Assembly (NCBI GenBank): GCA_026712715.1
Contig: JAPOPW010000073.1
Coordinates: 1-38,449, forward strand
Source of the DNA: Immundisolibacterales bacterium
GTDB lineage: Bacteria; Pseudomonadota; Gammaproteobacteria; HK1
Reading direction: 5' to 3'
Length of the DNA stretch: 38,449 nt
The notes under the pieces are model-generated. The model was not told the DNA's origin. It was given only the letters and a program-made list of their open reading frames with translations, and did not search any database. A program made the translations under genes and the position numbers. Numbering within the stretch: position 1 is the first letter of the stretch; every line of letters starts with the position of its first letter. Below are positions 8,341 through 16,298 of the stretch, in pieces.

Positions 8341-9042
8341 ATGTCCCCGATGGACGCCTTCGAGCAGGTCTCGGTCCCGACCGTGGTCTCGACCCTCTGG
8401 CGCATGGGCTTCCGCAATACCCTCCTGTTCGGACCGCGCCCGCTCAATCCGGACGCGGTCCGGTTCGTCGGCCGGGCGGTGACCGTCCGCACCATCGCGG
8501 TGCGCAAGGACCTCCTGGATGCGCAGGCGCGCGGGGAGCGCCCGAACCTCCAGGCCGAAGCGGTGGCGCGGGTGGGGGCCGGCGAGGTCCTCGTCGTCGG
8601 CATGGGGGGAGAGACCCGGACCGCGTTCATGGGCGACATCATGACGACCCACCTCCTCGCGAAGGGCGCCGCGGGCGCGGTGCTGGACGGAGCCGTGTCG
8701 GATGCGGCCGCGATATCCGGGATCCCGTTCCCCGTCTTCTGCACCGGGAACGCGGCCACCCCCCTCACCTCGCATCGAATCGTCGTCGAGCTCGACTGCC
8801 CGATCGACTGCGCCGGGGTGGCGGTGGTCCCCGGCGACCTCGTCATGGGCGACGCCAACGGGGTCGTCGCGATCCCGGGACACCTTGCGGCGGAGCTTGC
8901 CGAGACCTGCGCCGAGCGGGAGATCTTCGAGGAATTCGCCATCGAGCGGGTGCGTTCCGGGGCGCCGCTCGCGGGCACCTATCCGCCCGACGAGGCGACC
9001 TTGGCCGCGTTTCGCGACTGGCGGTCCGAGACCGGGCGCTGA
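8341..9042 (+). CDS. RraA-like / HMG-aldolase-family protein with altered active site
   Basis: A 233-residue protein of the RraA / 4-hydroxy-4-methyl-2-oxoglutarate aldolase fold. Family features are STLWRMG near residue 18, the G98-D99 loop, LDGAVSDAAAI (115-125) and GDANGVVAIP (about 176-185). In true HMG/CHA aldolases the Arg-Asp pair after the VDG motif is catalytic and binds the metal; here it reads Ser120-Asp121, so the Arg is missing. It may therefore be a decarboxylase-like or non-aldolase relative, or have shifted specificity. The start ATG 8341 follows GGAGAAAGAGC. It is downstream of the SDR and its last 64 bases overlap the convergent GntR gene. Function within the cluster is inferred only. 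Confidence 0.82.
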   Translation: MSPMDAFEQVSVPTVVSTLWRMGFRNTLLFGPRPLNPDAVRFVGRAVTVRTIAVRKDLLDAQARGERPNLQAEAVARVGAGEVLVVGMGGETRTAFMGDIMTTHLLAKGAAGAVLDGAVSDAAAISGIPFPVFCTGNAATPLTSHRIVVELDCPIDCAGVAVVPGDLVMGDANGVVAIPGHLAAELAETCAEREIFEEFAIERVRSGAPLAGTYPPDEATLAAFRDWRSETGR

Positions 9043-9794
9043 AGCTCGCCGTCCGCTTCGGCCGGCGCGTGGGCCGGACGGCGCGACTGGAAATGCTGCT
9101 CGAGAGCTGACCGGAAGTCCCCGGCCTCCTCACCATCCTTCCCCGGGCCGTCGACCTCGGCCCGGATCCAGTCCCGGAGCTTGCGGTGCTGGTTGAGGGC
9201 CCGCTCGAGATCCACGTCGCGGTAGCGGGCAAGGTTGAAGATGATGAGGACGTGGCGGGCGATCGCATTCCAGAGCGCGGCCGCGATCGCGTTCTCCGAT
9301 GCCCGGCAGATCGCGCGGTGGAACTCGAGGTCGGCGCGCAGCATCCCGCGCAGATCGCCGGCCCGCGCCGCCGTTCGCATCGTCTCGATGACCGTGTCGA
9401 GAGCGCCGAGACCCCCGCCTCGCGCCCTCCAGTTGGCCACCGCGTCGCGGAGCAGGATCGTCTCAAGCTCGAGGCGAACCTCGAATACCTGCTCGATCTT
9501 CTCCGGGGCGAACGACACGACACGATAGCCACGGTGTCCGCCTCCGACGAGGATCCCCTGCGTCGCGAGGACCTTGAGCGCCTCGCGGACCGGCACCCGG
9601 CTCACCCCGTACTTCTCTGCGAGCCCGGTCTCGACGATCCGCTCGCCGGGCGCGAGATGTCCGGTCGCGACCGCCTCCGCGACGGAGTCGGCGATCGCCT
9701 CGGCGAGCAGGGCCGGCTTCGGCCGCGGAAACTCCCCCACCGGCCCCGCCGCACCGGATGGCGCCGAATCAGGCGCGCGCGTCTCGTCGGACAT
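8979..9794 (-). CDS. GntR-family transcriptional regulator, FCD (FadR-like) subgroup
   Basis: A 271-residue repressor or activator. The N-terminal winged helix is clear: LAPGERIVETGLAEKYGVSRVPVREALKVLATQG is the classic GntR recognition region (quoted in part: GVSRVPVREAL). The C-terminal FCD ligand domain has EVRLELET and DLEFHRAIC, whose Asp and His normally help bind a metal and an organic acid ligand; the third metal-type His is likely in NQHRKL. Start ATG 9794 follows GGGAGG. It is the last gene of the long minus-strand run, 27 bases after the dehydrogenase, so it probably senses an organic acid intermediate and controls the cluster. Its final 64 bases overlap the RraA-like gene tail to tail. 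Candidate operators are at 7486-7496 and 21507-21517. Confidence 0.9.
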   Translation of the reverse strand: MSDETRAPDSAPSGAAGPVGEFPRPKPALLAEAIADSVAEAVATGHLAPGERIVETGLAEKYGVSRVPVREALKVLATQGILVGGGHRGYRVVSFAPEKIEQVFEVRLELETILLRDAVANWRARGGGLGALDTVIETMRTAARAGDLRGMLRADLEFHRAICRASENAIAAALWNAIARHVLIIFNLARYRDVDLERALNQHRKLRDWIRAEVDGPGKDGEEAGDFRSALEQHFQSRRPAHAPAEADGELQRPVSDRQSRNAAKVASSGG

Positions 9795-9821
9795 CGCGAC
9801 CTCCCGGACCCCGAGAGCCGG

Positions 9822-10901
9822 TCACCCGGCGCGCCGGCGGAGCTCTTCGCGCACCCCGTCCCGGACCGCCTCCGGCTCGTGGCCGTTGGCACGCAGCGCG
9901 TCGAGGTTGACGCAGCTTCGAAGCCGCCCTTCCCGCAGGAACCGCACCACCGCCAGCATGGACAGGCGCCGCATGTCGGCGAGGCTCTCGGGCGTGTAGA
10001 AGGCGGCGTGCGGGGTCAGCACCAGCCGGCCCTCGAGCCACGCCTCCTCGCGGCTCCAGGCCGCGATGAGGGGATGGGAACGATCGAGCGGTTCGACCGG
10101 CAGCACGTCGAGGGCCGCGGCGAGCAGCTTCCCGGAACGAAGCCCCCTTTCGACGGCGTCGATGTCCACCGTCCCCCCGCGCGAGGTGTTGATGAGGATC
10201 GCGTCCGGCTTCATGGCCGCGATTGCGCGGTCGTCGACGAGGCGGGCGGTCTCCGGGGTGAGCGGGCAATGCAGGCTCACCACGTCGGACCGGCCGAGGA
10301 GCTCGTCCAGGGTCTCCGTCCTCCGGTACCCGAGCGAATGCTCGACCCCCGCCGGAAGCCAGGGGTCGTGGAACGCGACCCGCATCCGGAAGGCGGCGGC
10401 GCGGGCGGCAACCGCAAGGCCGATCCGGCCGAGCCCGACGATGCCGAACACCCGCCCGCGCATCCGCCGCACGGGCGCCACCGGCAGCTCCTTCGTGCTC
10501 CAGGCGTCGTCGCGGCGAAGCAGCCGCCGGTGGTACGCGGTGGTGCCCCGGGTGAGCGCGAGGAGCAGCCCGAGGGTGTGGTCCGCGACCTCGAGGGTGC
10601 CGTAGTCGGGGGTGTTGCAGACCGGGATTCCGCGCCTCGCGCATGCCTCGATGTCGATGTGGTTGAAGCCGACGCCGGCCTGCACGACTACCTTCGCGCG
10701 CCGCATCTCGGCCACCAGGTGGGCCGGCAGGCGGTGGCGGCTCCGGCAGTTGACGACCGCGTCGGCTTCGCGCAGCGGCCCGGCCGGCACCTCGCCGTCG
10801 CCCGGGCGCACGATCTCGAACGCGACCCCCTCGCCCGCCACCTCCCGCTCGATGTCGGGGTCGTCCTCGAACTGGGGGTCGATGATGAGGACGCGGGTCA
10901 C
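9822..10901 (-). CDS. D-isomer-specific 2-hydroxyacid dehydrogenase
   Basis: A 359-residue NAD-dependent reductase of 2-oxoacids to D-2-hydroxyacids (or the reverse). The Rossmann motif GLGRIG is at 156-161. The catalytic triad of the family is complete: Arg241 (INTSRGG), Glu270 (DVLPVEP) and His298 (LTPHAA). The substrate-binding loop GVGFNHID near residue 77 and the sequence around it resemble the CtBP/phosphoglycerate dehydrogenase branch. GTG 10901 overlaps the aminotransferase stop by 4 bases (GTGA), so the two are coupled: a 2-oxoacid released by one could be the substrate of the other (inference). The exact substrate is not determined by sequence. Confidence 0.9.
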   Translation of the reverse strand: MTRVLIIDPQFEDDPDIEREVAGEGVAFEIVRPGDGEVPAGPLREADAVVNCRSRHRLPAHLVAEMRRAKVVVQAGVGFNHIDIEACARRGIPVCNTPDYGTLEVADHTLGLLLALTRGTTAYHRRLLRRDDAWSTKELPVAPVRRMRGRVFGIVGLGRIGLAVAARAAAFRMRVAFHDPWLPAGVEHSLGYRRTETLDELLGRSDVVSLHCPLTPETARLVDDRAIAAMKPDAILINTSRGGTVDIDAVERGLRSGKLLAAALDVLPVEPLDRSHPLIAAWSREEAWLEGRLVLTPHAAFYTPESLADMRRLSMLAVVRFLREGRLRSCVNLDALRANGHEPEAVRDGVREELRRRAG

Positions 10902-12046
10902 GGCGCGGCGCCCTGCGGCCCGGCCGGCCGCGGAGATTTCGCGACGCCGATCTCCGCGAGCGCCTCGTCCATGGCGGCGAGGACGACGTCCATGTCGCTC
11001 TCGACGAGGTCGCCCATGACCCCGATGCGGAACGTGCCGGTCGCGGTGAGGCGGCCGGGGAAGATCACGATGTCGCGACGCTCGAGGGCCTCGTAGAGCG
11101 CCTCGAAGGTGTAGTCGGGGTCGTCCGGATCGTGGAACGTCGCGATGATCGGCGCGGCCGCATCATCGGGGAGCAGGGTCCGGAACCCCCGCCCCCGGAG
11201 CCCGTCGACGAGCCGCCGCCAGTTGCGGCGATAGCGCTCGAGACGCTTCGCGGTGCCGCCCTCGCGCCGGTGCCGCTCGCAGGCCCTGGCAAGCGCGGCG
11301 ACCACGTGGGTGGGCGGGGTCCAGCGCCACCACCCCACCTCCTCGAAATACCGCCACTGGGCGTGCAGGTCGAGGACCACGGAGGCGCTCCGCCCGGCGG
11401 CGGCCTCGAGGGCCGTGCGCCGGGCGATGACCATCGCGATGCCGGGCACGCTCTCGAGGCACTTGTTGGGCGAGACGAAGACGGCTTCCGCGTCGAGGGC
11501 GGCGACGTCGATCGGGAACCCGCCGAAGGACGCGACCGCGTCGACGAAGAGCTTCACGCCCCGTTCGCGCGCGACCGCCGCAATCTCGTCGACGGGGTTG
11601 AGGACCCCGGTTCCGGTCTCTGCGTGACAGAGGAGGATGTGGGTGATCGCCGGGTCGTCGGCGATCGCCCGCTCGACGTCGGCGCGGGTCGGCAGGGGCA
11701 GCATCGGGAGCTCGAGGGTCTTCACGTCGAGGCCGAGTCCCTCGGCGAGCTCCCGCAGGCGAAGCCCGTAGAAGCCGTTCTGGATGACGAGCAGCCTCCC
11801 GTCGCGCGGCATCAGGGTCTGGAGCCCGGCTTCGATCGCGTAGGTGGCGCTGCCCTGGATCGGGACGCACTCGTGCGTTTCCACGCCGTTGCAGATGTCG
11901 AGCAGATAGCGCCGGACCTCCTCGGTGAGCTCGCGGTGGAGCTCTGCGTTGGGGCTCCGGTCGCGCAGCATCTCCGCCTTCACCTCCGGCGCGACGGTGA
12001 GCGGCCCCGGGGTCAGCAGGTAGAGATCGTGACGGCGTTCGGCCAC
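10898..12046 (-). CDS. PLP-dependent class V aminotransferase, PhnW-like
   Basis: About 382 residues, aligned by eye along nearly its whole length with 2-aminoethylphosphonate:pyruvate aminotransferase (PhnW). Shared blocks are LLTPGPLT, QGSATYAIEA, the PLP Asp in FVDAVASFGGFPID, and the PLP Lys in SPNKCLESVPG, followed by WRYFEEVGWWRWTPPTH. PhnW moves an amino group from a small amino compound to pyruvate. The frame is open to 12094, but GTG 12046 follows GAGGAG and places LLTPGPLT at the family's usual distance, so it is preferred. No phosphonatase or phosphonate transporter gene is in the window, so the true amine donor may be another compound, such as an omega-amino acid or glyoxylate/alanine pair. 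It lies 13 bases after hyuB and overlaps the dehydrogenase. Confidence 0.85.
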   Translation of the reverse strand: MAERRHDLYLLTPGPLTVAPEVKAEMLRDRSPNAELHRELTEEVRRYLLDICNGVETHECVPIQGSATYAIEAGLQTLMPRDGRLLVIQNGFYGLRLRELAEGLGLDVKTLELPMLPLPTRADVERAIADDPAITHILLCHAETGTGVLNPVDEIAAVARERGVKLFVDAVASFGGFPIDVAALDAEAVFVSPNKCLESVPGIAMVIARRTALEAAAGRSASVVLDLHAQWRYFEEVGWWRWTPPTHVVAALARACERHRREGGTAKRLERYRRNWRRLVDGLRGRGFRTLLPDDAAAPIIATFHDPDDPDYTFEALYEALERRDIVIFPGRLTATGTFRIGVMGDLVESDMDVVLAAMDEALAEIGVAKSPRPAGPQGAAP

Positions 12047-12059
12047 GGTCCGGCGCTCC

Positions 12060-14084
12060 TCAGTCGCCGGCCGCGCGCGGCGCGAGGTCTTCACGGAGGC
12101 GGGCGATCTCCTCCGCGATTCGCCGGCGGGCCGGGGCCGGATCTCCGACCCGCTCGTGGAGCGGCACCACCGCCCCCTCGGAGAGCCGCGGGATGACCCG
12201 GTTGAAGATCTCGCGGCGCCGGCGCCCCCGCACGTTCGTCCCGAGCTGCATGAGGAGCGCGTTCAGCTCCGACATCGTCGCGTCGTCGAACACCGCTTCC
12301 CAGGCCTCGCGCTCCGGGCCGAAGTCGAACTCCTTGAACGGGCCGCGCACTTCGCGCATCCGGGCGCGGAGCGCCTCCGTCGCCACCGCGTCCACCGTGC
12401 CGCCGACCAGCACGACGCCGTAGTCGCACCGCGCCGACTCTTCGCTCACGTAGCCGAAGCGCACGTCCTCGCCGACGAGCTCCGAAGACCGCTCGAGGGG
12501 GTCCCCGTACCCCCCGCCGCCCGGGGTCAGGATCGTGACGACGTCCCCCGGCTCGGGGTAGAAGATGTCAAGCTTCCCGAGCTCGACCTCCCGGTTCGTG
12601 CCCGGGTTGACGAGAACCTGCGCCTTGGAGCCGGGCTTCCCGCCCGCCGCGCCCCACGGGCAGAAGACGAAGCGCTCCATCCCGCGGCCGAGCACCGCGC
12701 TCCCGGGCTGGACGACCCGCACGCTGAAGGCGACCCCGGTGCCGCCGCGCCATCTCCCCGCGCCGCCGGAGTCCGTCCGCAGCGCATAGTCGGTAATCAT
12801 CGCCTCGGCCTCCTCCTCCGTCTTCTCGATGGGCGTGTTGCGCTGGTTGGCGAGACTCGAGTCGCGGCCGTCCACCCCGTCCGCGCCGAAGCGGGCGCCG
12901 GTCCCGCCGACGAGGGACTGGAGCACCATCACCTTGCGCGCCCCGCCCGGGTCCTGCTCGACGAGCACCGAGGGGATCATGATGCCCCCGCTCGGGGCCG
13001 GCATGAGCTCGGGCTCGGCCCGGGTCATCGCCCCCACGATGGCCTCGTTGAGACGGATGGCGGTCGCGCTCCGGACACCGACCGCGGCCGGCGGCTCCGG
13101 GTTGACGACGGTGCCGAGCGGCGCCTCCACCGTGACGTGATCGAACATCCCGTGGTTGAGGGGGACGGTCTTGTCGTGGCTGAAGACGTAGTGCATCAGC
13201 TTCAGGGTCAGCCACGGATGGCGCTTGCCCCCGGTCGGAATGTTGTAGGCCGCCTCCACCTGCGGGTCGGAGCCGGTGAAGTCGAGGTGCACCTCGCCGT
13301 CGCGCGCCGTCATCGCGCACCGGACCCGCACCGGGATGTCGGAGTTGAAGTCGTCGTCCAGGAAGTCCCAGAACTCGAAGGTGCCGTCGGGGATCTTCTT
13401 CTGGACTGCGAGCGCCTTCTCGGCCGCATACTCCGCGAGGTCTTTCTGCGCCTGGAGGAACGTGTCGACCCCGTGCAGCGCCACGAGCTCGCGGATCCGG
13501 CGCTCCCCGACCCGGAGCGCGGCGAGCATCGCCTCGATGTCGCCGAGGTTCTCCTCCGGCATCCGGCAGTTCGCTCGGTACAGGGTCAGGAAGTCCCGGT
13601 TCATCTCCCCCGCCCTGACGAGCTTGAGCGGCGGGATCTGAAACCCTTCCTCGTAGAGCTCCGCGAAGCGGGGCGAGATGCTCGACGGCACCGCCCCGCC
13701 GATGTCGGAGGAGTGGATGAAGTCCCAACCGTGGGCGACGATTCGGCCATCCACGAAGACCGGCTTGATGAGGTGCAGATCCGGCATGTGGGTGGAGAGC
13801 CCCTCGCTGTCGTAGGGGTGGTTGGTGATGACGACGTCGCCCGGCTCGAGGTCTTCGATTCGCGCGAGCGCGGGGCCGACGTCGCTGTCGAGGAACCCGG
13901 AAACGCCGAGATCGGTCGGATACGCGAAGAGCCGGCCCTCCGGCGTCGCGATGGACGTCCCGAAATCGCCCGCCTCCTTGACGTAGGTGGTGCGCGCGGT
14001 GCGCTGCAGGGTGATCGCCATCTCCTCGGTGATGGCGGTGAACTTGTGGAAGAAGATCTCCACCAGGACGGGATCGAGCTTCAT
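12060..14084 (-). CDS. Hydantoinase/oxoprolinase subunit B (HyuB-like)
   Basis: A 674-residue HyuB-family subunit (N-methylhydantoinase B, 5-oxoprolinase C-terminal half, acetone/acetophenone carboxylase subunits). It starts MKLDPVLVEIFFHKF and shows the family blocks TAITEEMAITLQRTA, SIATPEGRLFAYP, HGWDFIHSSDIGG, LDFTGSDPQVEAAYN and GAGRWRGGTG. With subunit A it catalyses ATP-dependent opening or carboxylation of a cyclic amide or ketone in the cytoplasm. ATG 14084 overlaps the hyuA stop (ATGA), showing tight coupling; the longer frame to 14195 reads into hyuA and is not real. Sequence alone does not separate hydantoinase, oxoprolinase and carboxylase activities; a third small subunit typical of acetone carboxylase is absent. 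Confidence 0.9.
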   Translation of the reverse strand: MKLDPVLVEIFFHKFTAITEEMAITLQRTARTTYVKEAGDFGTSIATPEGRLFAYPTDLGVSGFLDSDVGPALARIEDLEPGDVVITNHPYDSEGLSTHMPDLHLIKPVFVDGRIVAHGWDFIHSSDIGGAVPSSISPRFAELYEEGFQIPPLKLVRAGEMNRDFLTLYRANCRMPEENLGDIEAMLAALRVGERRIRELVALHGVDTFLQAQKDLAEYAAEKALAVQKKIPDGTFEFWDFLDDDFNSDIPVRVRCAMTARDGEVHLDFTGSDPQVEAAYNIPTGGKRHPWLTLKLMHYVFSHDKTVPLNHGMFDHVTVEAPLGTVVNPEPPAAVGVRSATAIRLNEAIVGAMTRAEPELMPAPSGGIMIPSVLVEQDPGGARKVMVLQSLVGGTGARFGADGVDGRDSSLANQRNTPIEKTEEEAEAMITDYALRTDSGGAGRWRGGTGVAFSVRVVQPGSAVLGRGMERFVFCPWGAAGGKPGSKAQVLVNPGTNREVELGKLDIFYPEPGDVVTILTPGGGGYGDPLERSSELVGEDVRFGYVSEESARCDYGVVLVGGTVDAVATEALRARMREVRGPFKEFDFGPEREAWEAVFDDATMSELNALLMQLGTNVRGRRRREIFNRVIPRLSEGAVVPLHERVGDPAPARRRIAEEIARLREDLAPRAAGD

Positions 14085-16216
14085 GCCGGATCGACCTCGG
14101 CGGGCTGGGGGGCTTCGGTGGCCCCCGTGTCCTCGGTGTCCTCGGCGTCCTCGGTGAGGCAAAGGGTGCCGAGCCGGTCGGCCCGCGCCTGCCATCCGGG
14201 GAGGAGGAACGTCGTCGTGTCCGCCTGCTCGATGATCGCGGGGCCGCGCACGAGCGCCCCGGCCCCGACCCCGGACCGGGGGTAGACGTCGACCGGAATG
14301 CTCCGGCCGTCGTGCCAGACCCCGCGGCGCCCGGACGGCTCGGGCGTGCCGGCCGCGGCCGCGGGGAGGTCCACGGGAGCGACCTTCCCGATCACCCCGA
14401 GGCGAATCGTGGTCGTCTGGACCGGCGTCGCCGGGTCGCTGAATCCGTAGCGGCGGTGGTGCTCCTCGTGGAAGAGCCGGGCCACCGTTCCTCCGTTCAG
14501 GCCGTCTCTCAGTTCCATCGGTACGATTACCGTCAATTCATAGGCTTGTGATGGATATCGCAGGTTGAACGACACAACGAAGTCGTGCGCCCCCACGAGC
14601 GATCCCTCCCGTGAGACCCACGCCGCCGCCTCCCGTTCGAGGGTGCCGAGGAGGGCCTCGATCGCGGGCCAGCCGTTCGCTGCCGGGTCGAGCACCGTGG
14701 CTGGTCCGATGAGGTGCTGCGCCGTTCGCACGTAGTCGCGGCGGACGTCCGCGAGTATTGCCCCGAGCGCGCAGAAAGTCCCCGGCGCGGTCGGAATGAG
14801 GACGGACCGCACCCCCGCCTCGCGGACGAGCAGGTTGGCGTGGGTGGGACCGGCCCCGCCGTAGGCGAGGAGGGAGTACCGGCGCGGGTCGACCCCGGCC
14901 TGGGCGAGGAGCTTCGTGATCTCCGCCGCCATCTTGGCGCTCGCGACGCGAAGCGCGGCGGCCGCCACTTCCCGCGCCCGATGGGGACCGGTGAACCCGA
15001 GCCGGTCCGCGATGCCGCCGAGCGCCGCCCGGGCGGCCTCGACGTCGAGGGCCATCCGGCCGTCGAGGAAGCGCGCCGCGTCGATGATCCCGAGAACGAG
15101 ATAGCAGTCGGTGATCGCGGGCACCGTCCCGCCCCGTCCGTAGCAGACCGGCCCCGGGTCCGCCCCGACCGAGACCGGCCCGACCTTGAGCAGCCCCTGC
15201 GCGTCGACCCAGAGGATGGAGCCGCCCCCGGCCCCGATCGCCGACACGTTGACGACGGGCATCATCAGGGGGAAGTCGCCCACCTCGGTGCTGGCGGTGA
15301 ACTCCGGCACCCCGGCCGGACAGATCGAGATGTCGGTGCTCGTGCCACCCATGTCGAAGGTGATGAGCTGGGCCCGTCCCGCGACCGACCCGACCCGGGT
15401 GGACGCCACCACCCCCGACGCGGGACCCGAGAGCGCCGTCTCGATCGGACGCTCGCGGGCCGTTGCGACGCTCAGGGTCCCCCCGTTGTTGGCGGTGATG
15501 TAGATCGGGGCCGCCACCCCCTGCGCCTCGACCCGCGCTTCGAGACGCCGGAAATACCCGCTCATGAGCGGCTGGATGTAGGCGTTGAGGGCGGCGACGA
15601 GACAGCGCTCGTACTCGCGAACCTCGGGCCAGATGGTGCTGGACTCCGAGACCTGGGCTTCCGGAAGGGCCGCCCGCAGCGCGTCCGACACCGTCCGTTC
15701 GAGGGATCCGTCCCGGTAGGAATTGAGCAGCATCACCGCGACCGCGTCGACCCGCGCGCCGCGCAGCTCGGCGGCGAGAGCCTCGAGCTCGGCCGCGTCC
15801 GGCGCCTCCGCCACGCTCCCGTCCGAGCGCATGCGGGCGCCGACCTCGAATACCCGGTCCCGCGGCACGAGCGGCGACTCGCGCGGGGCGGTGAAGTCGT
15901 ACGAGCTCGGGAGGCGGAGCCGCGCGAGCTCGAGGACGTCCCGGTTCCCCTTCGACACGACGAGGGCCATGCGCGCGCCGCGGCGCTGGATGATGGCGTT
16001 CAGGCCGATGGTGGTGCCGTGCACCACCAGCTCGACATCGCCGAGCGAGATGCCGAAACCCTCCGCGAGAGCACGCATCCCGCGTTCCACCGCCGCGGAC
16101 GGGTCGTCGGGAACGCTCGGCTCCTTGTGGAACTCGAGACGGGTCTCGGCCATGTCCACCAGCACGAAGTCGGTGAACGTCCCGCCCACGTCGATGCCGA
16201 TGCGGTAGCGCGCCAT
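14081..16216 (-). CDS. Hydantoinase/oxoprolinase subunit A (HyuA-like)
   Basis: A 711-residue HyuA-family ATPase subunit with the actin-like/ASKHA fold. Seen: phosphate-binding GIDVGGTFTDFVLVD at residue 7, NTP site ITFDMGGTSTDIS near residue 290, GAGGGSILWVD and VGADPGPVCYG near 340-370, and SLLAYGGAGP near 470, all diagnostic. It phosphorylates the amide oxygen of its cyclic substrate using ATP, and subunit B completes hydrolysis. ATG 16216 follows GGAGG. The C-terminus carries a short Glu/Asp/Thr-rich tail (TEDAEDTEDTG) coded by near-repeats at 14125-14160. Upstream is the binding-protein gene, so uptake and ring opening are encoded together. Confidence 0.92.
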   Translation of the reverse strand: MARYRIGIDVGGTFTDFVLVDMAETRLEFHKEPSVPDDPSAAVERGMRALAEGFGISLGDVELVVHGTTIGLNAIIQRRGARMALVVSKGNRDVLELARLRLPSSYDFTAPRESPLVPRDRVFEVGARMRSDGSVAEAPDAAELEALAAELRGARVDAVAVMLLNSYRDGSLERTVSDALRAALPEAQVSESSTIWPEVREYERCLVAALNAYIQPLMSGYFRRLEARVEAQGVAAPIYITANNGGTLSVATARERPIETALSGPASGVVASTRVGSVAGRAQLITFDMGGTSTDISICPAGVPEFTASTEVGDFPLMMPVVNVSAIGAGGGSILWVDAQGLLKVGPVSVGADPGPVCYGRGGTVPAITDCYLVLGIIDAARFLDGRMALDVEAARAALGGIADRLGFTGPHRAREVAAAALRVASAKMAAEITKLLAQAGVDPRRYSLLAYGGAGPTHANLLVREAGVRSVLIPTAPGTFCALGAILADVRRDYVRTAQHLIGPATVLDPAANGWPAIEALLGTLEREAAAWVSREGSLVGAHDFVVSFNLRYPSQAYELTVIVPMELRDGLNGGTVARLFHEEHHRRYGFSDPATPVQTTTIRLGVIGKVAPVDLPAAAAGTPEPSGRRGVWHDGRSIPVDVYPRSGVGAGALVRGPAIIEQADTTTFLLPGWQARADRLGTLCLTEDAEDTEDTGATEAPQPAEVDPA

Positions 16217-16251
16217 CGCCCCTCCGTTCAGGAAAGTTCGCGAAGAAAGGG

Positions 16252-16281
16252 GCGGCCGCGGCCGATGCCGGCCGCGGCCGC
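16252..16281 (-). terminator. Strong intercistronic hairpin after the binding-protein gene
   Basis: A perfect 13-base-pair stem (16252-16264 with 16269-16281) closes a 4-base loop, almost all G and C, between the stop of the binding protein and hyuA. There is no T-run, so full intrinsic termination is unlikely. Such hairpins often protect the binding-protein mRNA and lower expression of genes after it. Confidence 0.6.
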
Positions 16282-16298
16282 GTTGCTCGAGCCGGGGC

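Noticed and set aside
12060..16216. Acetone or acetophenone carboxylase
   Set aside because: The small extra subunits of these enzymes are missing and neighbours handle amino compounds; it cannot be wholly excluded.
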